64,000 nucleotides of DNA, from the NCBI RefSeq assembly GCF_017811175.1, contig NZ_JACWIJ010000002.1, positions 1,612,001 through 1,676,000 of the forward strand. Direction: 5' to 3'. Position numbers and translations under genes: made by a program. Of this stretch, positions 46,816 to 55,219 are shown in pieces. The notes under the pieces are model-generated. The model searched no databases. It saw only the letters and a program-made list of their open reading frames with translations, and was not told the DNA's origin. This DNA comes from Melaminivora jejuensis. Its GTDB lineage: Bacteria; Pseudomonadota; Gammaproteobacteria; Burkholderiales; Burkholderiaceae_C. The stretch's first letter is position 1. Each line of letters begins with the position of its first letter.

Positions 46816-47530
46816 GCCAAGCTGTGGCGAGCCGCCCTACCTGCGCGATGGCCACGTCGCGCTGCGCGGGCGCGGCCGGGCACTCGGTCAGGTAGCAGGC
46901 CACCACGGCCGGCGCGCCCTGCCCCGGCGCTGGCCGCACCACGCCCACGTCGTTGGCCGTGCCCTCGGCGGTGCCGGTCTTTTCCCCGACCCGCCAGCCG
47001 GGCGGCATGCCGGCGCGCAAGCGCCTGTCGCCCGTAAGGTTGCCCAGCAGCCAAGCCTGCAGTTGCGCGCGCGATGGCGGCGCCAGCGCCTCGCCCATTA
47101 CCAGCATTTGCACGGTGCACAGCATGGTCAGCGGCGTGGTCGTGTCGCGCACTTCGCCGGGCGGCACGTCGTTCAGCGCGGGTTCTGTGCGGTCTAGGCG
47201 CGTGTGGGTGTCGCCCAGCGCCCGAAGCCACGCCGTCAGGCCCGCAGGCCGCCCTGCCGGCGCAGCAGCAGGTTGGCCGCGGTGTTGTCGCTCAGCACCA
47301 TGGTGGCTTCGCACAGCTCGGCCACCGTCATGCCCTCCCGGTCTGCATGCGGCTCAGTCCGCGGCGAGTATTCCACCAGGTCGCCTCGGCCGAAACCCAC
47401 GCGCGCGTCCAGGCTCTCGCGCTCCGCGTCCGGCAGTACTGGCTATTCCGTCTCAAGTCGCGCCCGCCCACAGCGGCGCTGCAGGCGTTCCGCGCCTGGC
47501 TGCTGCGCGAGACAACACCGGGCGGCTGAC
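46802..47530 (-). pseudogene. Class A beta-lactamase pseudogene
   Basis: Remnant of a class A serine beta-lactamase. Readable pieces: LQRRCGRARLETE then a stop (about 47450-47500), then LPDAERESLDARVGFGRGDL, then MTVAELCEATMVLSDNTAAN with the SDN loop, then after a frameshift at 47241-47243 LTAWLRALGDTHTRLDRTEP, DTTTPLTML and the KTG box in RVGEKTGTAEG. About 35 residues, including the STFK box with the catalytic serine, are deleted between the first two pieces. The frameshift is one missing base in a C run. The gene cannot encode an active enzyme, whatever the cause of the frameshift. Confidence 0.8.
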
Positions 47531-47669
47531 GCGGCCCCGCCGCACACAGGGCCTATGGCCCGGCTAAAAACAATGCCATGGACGTTGGACGGGGCCATCG
47601 ATTCCGGCTGGCTGCCTGATGCCACACCGTGCCGGAGCTCGCATTCAGGGAGAACTCAAGCGCTGAAGC

Positions 47670-48008
47670 TCAAGTTTTGTATTCGACGAGGATCTCACGG
47701 TAATGCGTGGTGCCGGCATTCTTGGCGCTGTGCTTGGCAGGGATCTTGACGCCCTTGCAAATCTCAGACATCACCTCGATAAACCCGTCCTCCACCTTCA
47801 GTGAATAGACCGCCCCGGTAGGGACCTCCAGAGTCCCCAGGTCGTTTCCATGCTCATCGAACACCTGCAGATCCGTCCCCTGGATGGAATACCACACGTA
47901 TGAATGCTCATGCGTATGGATCGGAGTCTGCTCACCTGGCTTCAACTCGAAGTTCCACACGATCACCTTGTCGTTTTCGAAAAGTTTCTCACTACCAACA
48001 CCGGCCAT
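47670..48008 (-). CDS. Cupin-domain protein, BauB-like
   Basis: 112-residue single-cupin protein, with AAGGAG before the ATG. Motif 1 is present: PIHTHEHSYVWYSIQG (metal-binding His residues), and motif 2 is weaker, within PTGAVYSLKVEDGFIEV. It resembles BauB-like cupins of beta-alanine degradation loci, but no such genes are nearby. Its base composition is lower in GC than its neighbours (AAG/GAA/TCT-rich), so recent acquisition is plausible. It lies between the beta-lactamase remnant and the 163-bp element. Confidence 0.8.
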   Translation of the reverse strand: MAGVGSEKLFENDKVIVWNFELKPGEQTPIHTHEHSYVWYSIQGTDLQVFDEHGNDLGTLEVPTGAVYSLKVEDGFIEVMSEICKGVKIPAKHSAKNAGTTHYREILVEYKT

Positions 48009-48205
48009 GTTTGTCTCCTTGGATTGGGGTTGAAAAGCTTGACGCGCTAAATAAGCTGCGGCCAGAAGGTGTATCTATTAGCATTCACCAATCTGACTAT
48101 ACAAGTGTAGACAGTTTCCCAAAAACAGACAACGTGATGAAGTTCTGGTTTTCCCGGATGCATAGAAAAGTCACGCGGGTTCCTGGTACCGCTGTTGTTC
48201 GTCTT
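48009..48205. other. AT-rich upstream region of the cupin gene
   Basis: No gene seen. It carries the presumed cupin promoter on the minus strand and, at about 48103-48113, the 11-mer AAGTGTAGACA, identical to one found in the iorAB-gntR intergenic region. It ends at the left terminal repeat of the 163-bp element. Confidence 0.5.
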
Positions 48206-48368
48206 AGAGCGTGTTTACGATCCCCGCGCGGGTGCGCGAGCGCAGCCTCGGGCGGTCTGCGGCGTTGCAAATCCTCGCGATAGCACGGGCTATCGCTGCG
48301 GTTTGCGCCTGGCAGCCCATCCCGATCCGCACCCGCGCCCCTGCGCGCGGAGATCGTAAACACGCTCT
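48206..48368 (+). mobile_element. 163-bp palindromic MITE-like element, copy A
   Basis: Perfect 17-bp terminal inverted repeats (AGAGCGTGTTTACGATC and its complement), an imperfectly paired body and an apical palindrome GCGATAGC-ACGG-GCTATCGC. Copy B at 56843-57005 has the same length and near-identical sequence in reverse orientation. No coding capacity. It sits at the broken 5' side of the Ldh2-like pseudogene. Confidence 0.88.
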
Positions 48369-48413
48369 TAGGCCCCTCGGCTCGCACAGCCATAGTGTCC
48401 CGACTACCCGGCC

Positions 48414-48911
48414 ATGGATGCGGGCAACGGCTTCGCCCAGCCAGCCTGGCAGGCGGCCTACCCGGCGCTGATGGCCAAGGCACGCGCCAACGGCATCGCA
48501 CTGCTGGCCGTCCGCAATTCGCGCCACTTCGCCGCCCTGTGGCCCGACGTGGAGCCCCTGGCGCGCGACGGCTTGGTGGCGCTGGCTCTGGTCAACAGCA
48601 TGGCCTGCGTGGTGACCAGCGGCGGCACCCGGGCGCTGTTCGGTACCAACCCCACTGCCTTTGCCGCGCCGCGCGCCGGGCACGACCCGCTGGTGTTCGA
48701 CCTGGCGACCAGCGCCATCGCCCCTAGCGAAGTCAGATCGCTGCGCGCCATGCCATCGCCGAGCGCTGCGAAACCCTGGCGCGCCCTGGGCGGAGCGAGC
48801 CAGACCCGCCAGCCGGGTGAGCGCCGCTACCGCCAGCGCGAACGCTTGCTGCAGGAGGGCGTGGCGCTGCCGGTCGGCACCTGGGCCGAACCGCAGCGTT
48901 TGGCAGGTCGG
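48414..48911 (+). pseudogene. Ldh2-family (malate/L-lactate dehydrogenase-like) oxidoreductase pseudogene
   Basis: Remnant of an NAD-dependent YlbC/Ldh2-type dehydrogenase. The central NAD-site region is readable: ALLAVRNSRHFAALWPDVEP, LALVNSMACVVTSGGTRALF, GTNPTAFAAPRAG and FDLATSAIA. The N-terminal 70-80 residues are missing, up to the 163-bp element. After SAIA a large internal block is gone, and the sequence resumes in a shifted frame (AIAERCETLAR) and then GERRYRQRERLLQEGVALP, the family's C-terminus. Full-length members have about 330-350 residues. It ends in a dispersed repeat. Confidence 0.75.
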
Positions 48912-48971
48912 CGGCTTGAAGGGAAACGCCTACAGCGCTTTCCCATCAATCGCTGACAGCTATTTTTTTGG
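48912..48971 (-). repeat. Comamonadaceae dispersed repeat, copy 11
   Basis: Minus-orientation copy, partly diverged (CTACAGCGCTTTCCC, then atcgctgacagctattttt), between the Ldh2-like pseudogene and the 3' end of dapA. Confidence 0.7.
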
Positions 48972-48979
48972 TAGCGCGA

Positions 48980-49891
48980 TCAGGCAGCCGGCCAGGCCTG
49001 CAGCGCGGCGCGCACCGCCGCCGCCGTGGCGGGCGACACCTCGCACATCGGCAGACGCAGCCCGCCGCCGCACAGGCCGCGCAGCTGCGCCGCCAGCTTG
49101 GCCGGGCCGGGGCTGCTTTCCATGAACAGCGCGCGCGTGAGCGGCAGCAGGCGCGCGAACAGCGCACGCGCCTCGTGCAGCCGGCCGGCATCCATGTGGG
49201 CGCACAGTGCGGCCACCTCGGCCGGCAGGATGTTGGCCAGCACCGAGATCACGCCCTGGCCGCCTAGCGCCAGGTAGGGCAGGCTGGTGAAGTCGTCGCC
49301 GCTGTACTGCGCGAAGCCCGGCGGCACGGCCTGGGCGACGTCGGCCGCGCGGGCCATGTCGCCCGTCGCATCCTTGAGGCCCACGATGCGCGGATGCCGT
49401 GCCAGCGCGGCCACGGTGTCCACCTGCAGGTCGATGACCGTGCGGCCGGGCACGTTGTAGAGCACCAGCGGCAGCGCGGCGGCGTCGGCCTGCGCGGTGA
49501 AGTGCGCCACCAGCCCCTGCTGTGTGGGCTTGTTGTAGTAGGGCACGACGCTGAGCAGCGAATCCGCGCCGCACTCCTGGGCAAAGCGCGCCAGCGCCAC
49601 CGCCTCGGCCGTCGAATTGGCGCCCACGCCGGCCATGACGTGGGTGCGGCCGGCCGCGTGCTGCACGGCGGCGGCCAGCAGCTCGCGGTGCTCGGTGTCC
49701 GACAGGGCGGAACATTCGCCCGTGGTGCCGGCGATGACGATGCCCGCCGTACCGGTGCCGATATGCCAGTCGATCAGCCGGCGCAGCGTCGGCAGGTCGA
49801 TGCGCAGGTCTTCGGTGAAGGGCGTGAGCAGCGCCACCAGGCTGCCGCGAGGCAGGGCCGGGCGCGCGCTGGCGGCGGGCGGTGTGGGCAT
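48980..49891 (-). CDS. dapA: 4-hydroxy-tetrahydrodipicolinate synthase
   Basis: 303-residue class I aldolase-fold enzyme of the lysine/diaminopimelate pathway, condensing pyruvate with aspartate semialdehyde. Catalytic features: GTTGE at 55-59, YYNKPTQQG at 118-126, Y145 in VLYNVPGRT and Schiff-base K173 in IVGLKDATGD. DapA-like paralogues (N-acetylneuraminate lyase group) are excluded by the YNVPGRT and GTTGE motifs, but a second dapA copy elsewhere is possible. Flanked by repeats on both sides. Confidence 0.93.
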   Translation of the reverse strand: MPTPPAASARPALPRGSLVALLTPFTEDLRIDLPTLRRLIDWHIGTGTAGIVIAGTTGECSALSDTEHRELLAAAVQHAAGRTHVMAGVGANSTAEAVALARFAQECGADSLLSVVPYYNKPTQQGLVAHFTAQADAAALPLVLYNVPGRTVIDLQVDTVAALARHPRIVGLKDATGDMARAADVAQAVPPGFAQYSGDDFTSLPYLALGGQGVISVLANILPAEVAALCAHMDAGRLHEARALFARLLPLTRALFMESSPGPAKLAAQLRGLCGGGLRLPMCEVSPATAAAVRAALQAWPAA

Positions 49892-49904
49892 GGGGGTTCC
49901 GGTT

Positions 49905-50003
49905 GATGCTATGAAAACAGGAGCTTCCAGCGCTTTATCTACAATGTTTTCAGCACAAAAATCATGCGAAAACCTTGCAAATCAAGCGCCAGCAGCTATG
50001 AAG
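49905..50003. repeat. Comamonadaceae dispersed repeat, copy 12 (two half-copies head to head)
   Basis: A plus-oriented half (GAGCTTCCAGCGCTTTATCT) at about 49905-49950 and a minus-oriented half (CAAGCGCCAGCAGCTAT) at about 49970-50000 form an inverted pair between dapA and the indolepyruvate oxidoreductase. Confidence 0.7.
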
Positions 50004-50011
50004 TTTGATGC

Positions 50012-53000
50012 TCAGGCGTTGCTGCGCAGGCGCTGCAGCAGCTGGGCCAGCTCGGCCTCGTAGGCCTGGCGCGCGGCCTCCTTCACGTGGCCGTAGCCGC
50101 GCACCTTCTGCGGCGCCTGGGCGATCTGCACGGCCAGCGCGTACTGGTCGGGCCGCGCCTCCTGCAGCAGGCGCTGCACCAGGGCCTCGAAGGCGTCCAC
50201 CATGGCGCGCTCGTGGCGGCGCTCCTCGGTGTGGCCGAACGGGTCGAGCGCCGTACCGCGCAAGAACTTCAGCCGTGCCAGCACGCCGAAGGCCGGCAGC
50301 ATCCAGGCGCCGAACTCGCGCTTCTTGTCGCCCAGCAGCGGCGGCGCCAGGTTGAAGGACAGGCGCGGCGCGCCCTCGAACTGCGCGGCGATCTGTTCGC
50401 GGAAGGCCGGCGCGGCGTACAGGCGCGCCACCTCGTACTCGTCCTTGTAGGCCATGAGCTTGAAAAAGCTCTGCGACACGGCGCTCGCCAGCTGCTCCTC
50501 GCCGGGCCAGACGCGCGACTCGTGCGTGCGCACGGCATCCACCAGCGCCTTGAAGCGCGCAGCGTAAGCGGCGTTCTGATAGCCGGTGAGGAAGTCGACG
50601 CGCAGCTGCACCGACTCATCCAGGCTGGCCGCCTGCTTGCGCTGTCCTGTGCCGATGTCCGCGCCGGCGCTGGCCGCCACGGCCTGCGGGTCGACCGCAT
50701 GACGGCGGCCCCAGCGGAAGGCGGCGATGTTCATCTTCACGGCCGCGCCGTTGAGCTCGATGGCGCGCTCGATGGCCTGGGCGCTCACCGGCACCAGGCC
50801 GCGCTGGTAGGCGGCGCCCAGCATGAACAGGTTGGTGGCGATGGCGTCGCCGCACAGGGCCAGCGCCAGGCGGCCCGCGTCCACTTGCTCCACGTTGCCC
50901 TCGCCCAGGGCGCGCACGATGGTCTTGACCAGCGGGTTGCCGGGGAACTGCAGATCCGGGTTCTGCGTGAAGGCGCCCGGCATGACCTCTTGCGTGTTCA
51001 CGATGGCGCGGGTGGCGCCCTTGCGCGTCATGGTCAGGGTGTTGCTGGCCGCGGCCACCACCAGGTCGCAGCCGATCAGCGCATCGGCCCCGCCGGGGGC
51101 CACGCGCACGGCGGCAATCGCCTGCGGCGTGGCGCCGAAGCGCATGTGCGTCCACACCGAGCCGCCCTTTTGCGCCAGGCCCGCCATGTCCAGCACGCCC
51201 ACGCCCTTGCCCTCCATGTGCGCGGCCATGCCCAGCAGCGCGCCGATGGTGACCACGCCGGTGCCGCCCACGCCAGTGATGATGAGGCTGTAGACGCCCT
51301 GCGCCAGGTCGGGCAGCTGGGGATCGGGCAGCGGCGCGTCCAGCACCTCTTTGCCCGCGGCCACGCCCTTCTTCAGCTGGCCGCCGCGCACGGTGACGAA
51401 GCTGGGGCAAAAGCCCTTGAGGCAGGAGAAATCCTTGTTGCAGGCCGACTGGTCGATGGCGCGCTTGCGGCCGAATTCCGTCTCCACCGGCACCACGGCC
51501 ACGCAGTTGGACTTGGCGCCGCAATCGCCGCAGCCCTCGCACACGGCCTCGTTGATGACTAGGCGCATGTCCGGATCGGGGAACTCGCCGCGCTTGCGCC
51601 GGCGGCGCTTCTCGGCGGCGCAGGTCTGGTCGTAGACCAGCACGCTGGTACCGGCCACCTCGCGCAGCTGGCGCTGCACCTCGTCCAGCGCGTCGCGGTG
51701 GTGGATGGTGACGCCCGGCGCCCAGCCGGTCACCCCGTCGTATTTGCCGGGCTCGTCCGTCACCACGGCGATGCGCGCCACGCCTTCCGCATGCACCTGC
51801 TGGGTGATGCGCACGGGGTCCAGCGGGCCGTCGTGGCGCTGGCCGCCGGTCATGGCCACGGCGTCGTTGTAGAGCACCTTGAAGGTGATGTTGGTCTTGG
51901 CCGCCACGGCCGCGCGAATGGCCAACATGCCGGAGTGGAAGTAGGTGCCGTCGCCCATGTTCTGGAACATGTGCGCGCGCTTGGAAAACGGCGCCTCGCC
52001 CACCCAGGCCATGCCCTCGGCACCCATCTGGGTGTAGCCCAGCGTGCCGCGGTCCATGCTCTGCGCCATCCACGAGCAGCCGATGCCGGCGTAGCCGCGG
52101 CTGCCCTCGGGGATGCGCGTGGAGGTGTTGTGCGGGCAGCCCGCGCAGAAGTAGAAGCTGCGCGCCATGACGTCCACCGCGCCCAGCACGGGCTTGCGCC
52201 GCGCCAGGGCGTGGGTCACGTCCAGCAGCGCCGGGTCGATCTCGGCCAGGCGGTGGCCCAGCACCTGGGCGATCATGGCGGCGTCCAGCGCCATCTCCAC
52301 GCGCAGCAGCTTGGCGCCGCGCTCGTCCTTCTTGCCGATAACCTGCGGCGCACCCTCCTGGCCATACAGGATGTCCTTGAGCTGCGCTTCCAGCAGCGAG
52401 CGCTTTTCCTCGATGACGATGACCTTGTCCAGGCCCAGGGCGAACTCGGCAATGCCCTCGGCCTCCAGCGGCCAGACCAGGCCGACCTTGTAGACCGCCA
52501 GGCCCAGCGCCTGCGCGCGCGCCTCGTCGATGCCGAGATCTGCCAGCGCCTGGCGCACGTCGAGCCAGCTCTTGCCCGAGGTGACGATGCCGATGCGCGC
52601 GCCCCCGCGCCGCCCGAACGCCACGCGGTCGATGCGGTTGGCCTGCGCGAAGGCCTGCACTGCCGCCAGCTTGTGGTTGACCAGGCGAAATTCCTGCGCG
52701 TGCGGCGTGTCGGGCAGGCGGATGTTCAGACCGTCCGCCGGCGCGTCCGGCAGCTCGGGCAGCGTGAAGGCCGGGCCGGCCTCGTCCACCTCCACCGAGC
52801 CCGATGCATCGGCCGTGTCCTTGATGCACTTCATGCCCACCCAGCAGCCAGAGTAGCGCGACAGCGCCCAGCCGTACAGGCCGTACTCGATCAACTCCGA
52901 CACACCGGCGGGCGAGAGGATGGGCATCTGCGCGTCCATCAGCGCGAACTCGCTCTGGTGGCAGGTGGTGGACGATTCGCAGGTGTGGTCGTCGCCCATC

Positions 53001-53449
53001 AGCACCAGCACGCCGCCGTTCCTGGAGCTGCCCGCCAGGTTGCCGTGGCGGAAGGCGTCGCCCGAGCGGTCCACGCCCGGCCCCTTGCCGTACCAGATGG
53101 AGAACACGCCGTCGAAGCGCCCCTCCCCGCCAATCTCGGCCATCTGGCTGCCCCAGACGGCCGTGGCGGCCAGATCCTCGTTCACGCCGGGCACGAACAC
53201 CACGTCATGCGCCTGCAGGTGTTTGCGCGCCTTGACCAGCTGATCATCGAAGGTGCCCAGGGGCGAGCCCCGGTAGCCGGTGATATAGCCGGCGGTGTTG
53301 AGGCCTGCCGCGCGGTCGCGGCGCTTTTGCATCATGGGCAGGCGCACCAGGGCCTGCACGCCGGTCAGATAGACCGTACCCTGCGTGGCGGTGTACTTGT
53401 CTTCCAGGCCCACGGCCCGCAGGCTGCTGCCGACGCTCAGATCGCTCAT
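50012..53449 (-). CDS. Indolepyruvate ferredoxin oxidoreductase, fused alpha/beta (IorAB-like)
   Basis: 1145-residue thiamine-pyrophosphate enzyme that oxidatively decarboxylates aryl-pyruvates to aryl-acetyl-CoA. ATG 53449 has AAGGAG upstream. The N-terminal half includes GYITGYRGSPLGTFDDQL and MGDDHTCESSTTCHQSEFAL; the TPP region includes GYAGIGCSWMAQSMDR. An iron-sulfur segment reads CEGCGDCGAKSNC with CNKDFSCLKGFC after it. The beta-like domain is ITGVGGTGVVTIGALLGMAA with GGSVWTHMRFG. Aerobic betaproteobacteria use this fused form in aromatic amino acid and related acid catabolism. A divergent GntR gene probably controls it. Confidence 0.93.
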   Translation of the reverse strand: MSDLSVGSSLRAVGLEDKYTATQGTVYLTGVQALVRLPMMQKRRDRAAGLNTAGYITGYRGSPLGTFDDQLVKARKHLQAHDVVFVPGVNEDLAATAVWGSQMAEIGGEGRFDGVFSIWYGKGPGVDRSGDAFRHGNLAGSSRNGGVLVLMGDDHTCESSTTCHQSEFALMDAQMPILSPAGVSELIEYGLYGWALSRYSGCWVGMKCIKDTADASGSVEVDEAGPAFTLPELPDAPADGLNIRLPDTPHAQEFRLVNHKLAAVQAFAQANRIDRVAFGRRGGARIGIVTSGKSWLDVRQALADLGIDEARAQALGLAVYKVGLVWPLEAEGIAEFALGLDKVIVIEEKRSLLEAQLKDILYGQEGAPQVIGKKDERGAKLLRVEMALDAAMIAQVLGHRLAEIDPALLDVTHALARRKPVLGAVDVMARSFYFCAGCPHNTSTRIPEGSRGYAGIGCSWMAQSMDRGTLGYTQMGAEGMAWVGEAPFSKRAHMFQNMGDGTYFHSGMLAIRAAVAAKTNITFKVLYNDAVAMTGGQRHDGPLDPVRITQQVHAEGVARIAVVTDEPGKYDGVTGWAPGVTIHHRDALDEVQRQLREVAGTSVLVYDQTCAAEKRRRRKRGEFPDPDMRLVINEAVCEGCGDCGAKSNCVAVVPVETEFGRKRAIDQSACNKDFSCLKGFCPSFVTVRGGQLKKGVAAGKEVLDAPLPDPQLPDLAQGVYSLIITGVGGTGVVTIGALLGMAAHMEGKGVGVLDMAGLAQKGGSVWTHMRFGATPQAIAAVRVAPGGADALIGCDLVVAAASNTLTMTRKGATRAIVNTQEVMPGAFTQNPDLQFPGNPLVKTIVRALGEGNVEQVDAGRLALALCGDAIATNLFMLGAAYQRGLVPVSAQAIERAIELNGAAVKMNIAAFRWGRRHAVDPQAVAASAGADIGTGQRKQAASLDESVQLRVDFLTGYQNAAYAARFKALVDAVRTHESRVWPGEEQLASAVSQSFFKLMAYKDEYEVARLYAAPAFREQIAAQFEGAPRLSFNLAPPLLGDKKREFGAWMLPAFGVLARLKFLRGTALDPFGHTEERRHERAMVDAFEALVQRLLQEARPDQYALAVQIAQAPQKVRGYGHVKEAARQAYEAELAQLLQRLRSNA

Positions 53450-53540
53450 CCCGAATATCTCCTTGCCTGTCATTAGTTGTCCAGACCGGCCGGTGTGCCT
53501 GCGGGGCCGCAACCCACTGCCGGAACCGGTCTTTAAACAA

Positions 53541-53567
53541 AGTGTAGACACTTATGAAGACATAAGT
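53541..53567. promoter_or_regulatory. Candidate operators between iorAB and its divergent GntR regulator
   Basis: Two adjacent palindromes: GTGT-AG-ACAC (53542-53551) and ACTTATG-AAGA-CATAAGT (53550-53567). The first fits the short GT..AC-type half-sites of FCD-class GntR regulators. They lie about 95-120 nt from the iorAB start codon and about 135-160 nt from the gntR start codon. Confidence 0.5.
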
Positions 53568-53700
53568 CAATAAAAATGACTTCTCCTGGGTAAGCCCCTC
53601 TCTGGTACCGACATCGCGCGGCCTAGAATGGGTTTCCATCCACGCCCTTTTTCTGGCTCCGGCGCAGTCCCTGCGACGGGCTATTGCTCCGAGTGCAACC

Positions 53701-54477
53701 ATGGCCGTCAAGAAGAAAACCAGCAAAGAAGGCACGCATGTGCCCCAGACACGCGACGCCAGCAGCGTGGAGCGCCTGTACCTCGAGCTGCGCGAGCGCG
53801 CCATGAACTACGACTTCCGCCCCGGCGCGCGCATCAACGAGCAGGCGCTGGGCCGCGAGTTCGACATCAGCCGCCCGCCGCTGCGCGAGGCGCTGAACCG
53901 CCTGGTGGCCGAGGGCTTCCTGGACTTCGTGATGAACAAGGGTTTCTTTCGCAAGGCCATCAGCGTGGAGGAGCTGTACAACCTCTACCAGGTACGCATC
54001 GCGCTGGAGCGCCGGGCCGTCTTTTTGGCCGTGCACAACGCCACCGACGCCGAGATTGACAGCCTGCGCAGCTATTGGGAGGGCGTGATGGCCGAGGCCT
54101 CGGGCATGTCCATCGCTGACCTGCTGCTGGCCGACGAGGAGTTCCACCGCCGCCTCACGGCCCTGTCGCACAACCGCGAGCTGAGCCAGTTCCTCGAGCA
54201 GGTCACCCGCCGCATCCACGTGGCCCGGCATATCGACCTGGAGCAGTCCGACTGGAACGCTCGCGCCTTCAACGCCCACGCGCAGCTGCTGGACCTGCTG
54301 CAGGCCCGCAAGCTGGAGCCGGCACTCGCCGCACTCAGCGACCACATCGACCTGAGCCTCAAGCGCGCAGTGCAGATCACCAAGGAAATGGTGGCCAAGT
54401 TCTTCCTGCAGGACCAGACATGGGCGTCCTCGCGGCAGCCCGAGGTGGCGCCGGACGTCGAGAGCGCCACCCCTTAA
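53701..54477 (+). CDS. GntR family transcriptional regulator, FCD (FadR-like) subfamily
   Basis: 258 residues. The winged-helix N-terminus shows VERLYLELRERAMNYDFRPG, INEQALGREFDISRPPLREA and LVAEGFLDFVMNKGFF. A C-terminal helical FCD effector domain follows, with EEFHRRLTALSHN and RHIDLEQSDWNARAFNAHAQ holding the usual Asp/His metal residues. Such regulators respond to carboxylic acids. Placed divergently from the indolepyruvate oxidoreductase, it is its likely controller. It starts MAVKKKTSK; the leading Lys-rich tail is not conserved. Confidence 0.9.
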   Translation: MAVKKKTSKEGTHVPQTRDASSVERLYLELRERAMNYDFRPGARINEQALGREFDISRPPLREALNRLVAEGFLDFVMNKGFFRKAISVEELYNLYQVRIALERRAVFLAVHNATDAEIDSLRSYWEGVMAEASGMSIADLLLADEEFHRRLTALSHNRELSQFLEQVTRRIHVARHIDLEQSDWNARAFNAHAQLLDLLQARKLEPALAALSDHIDLSLKRAVQITKEMVAKFFLQDQTWASSRQPEVAPDVESATP

Positions 54478-54559
54478 GCGCCCGTCCTACGGCCCCTATT
54501 CACGCGTGCGGACGGAGCAGCGCCTGGCCCCACCCTAGGATAGCGCCAAGGAGATGGCC

Positions 54560-55219
54560 ATGAGCGCTTTCACCTTCGCAGACCGCACTGAGGCCGGCCA
54601 GGCGCTGGCCCGTGCGCTGGAGCATTACCGCCACGCACCGGGCGCGCTGGTGCTGGCCCTGCCGCGCGGTGGCGTACCCGTCGCCTACGAGGTGGCACGC
54701 ACCCTGGCCTTGCCCATGGACGTTTTCGTGGTGCGCAAGATCGGCCATCCCCAGCACCCCGAATACGCCCTGGGCGCCGTCGCCAGCGGCGGTGTGCGCA
54801 CCATGAATGACAGCCTGCAGCGCGTGCCTGCGCACGAGCTGGACGCCGTGGTGGAGCGCGAGCTGCAGGAGCTGTCGCGCCGCGAGCGCCGCTACCGGGG
54901 CGAGCGCCCCCTGCCCTCCCTTGCCGGGCGCACGGTGATCGTGGTGGACGATGGCCTGGCCACCGGCGCCAGCATGCGCGCCGCGGCCCAGGCCATCCGC
55001 GCCCAGAGCCCGGCGCGCCTGGTACTCGCTGTACCCGTGGGCGCACCAGACGCCTGCGAGGCCCTGCGCGCCCATGCGGACGAAGTGGTCTGCCCGCTCC
55101 AGCCGGAGCCGTTCGAGGCCGTGGGCCGCTGGTACCTCGACTTCGAACAAGTGGAGGACGAGCAGGTGCAGGCGCTGATGGAGCGCGCCCTGCAGCAAAC
55201 CGAGGGAGCCCAGACATAA
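54560..55219 (+). CDS. Phosphoribosyltransferase domain protein
   Basis: 219 residues. The ATG at 54560 is preferred to ATG 54554 because AAGGAG ends directly before the latter. Type I PRTase fold: ALVLALPRGGVPVAYEVART at about 29-48, FVVRKIGHPQHPEYALGAVA, and the PRPP loop VIVVDDGLATGAS at about 126-138. Proteins of this subgroup are usually encoded next to erythromycin-esterase-like genes, as here, and no substrate is established. Its stop overlaps the presumed start region of that downstream gene. Confidence 0.9.
   Translation: MSAFTFADRTEAGQALARALEHYRHAPGALVLALPRGGVPVAYEVARTLALPMDVFVVRKIGHPQHPEYALGAVASGGVRTMNDSLQRVPAHELDAVVERELQELSRRERRYRGERPLPSLAGRTVIVVDDGLATGASMRAAAQAIRAQSPARLVLAVPVGAPDACEALRAHADEVVCPLQPEPFEAVGRWYLDFEQVEDEQVQALMERALQQTEGAQT

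Noticed and set aside
48206..48368. Small ORFs within the 163-bp element on either strand
   Set aside because: Both copies contain similar short frames only because the sequence is repeated and palindromic; no ribosome site or family match.
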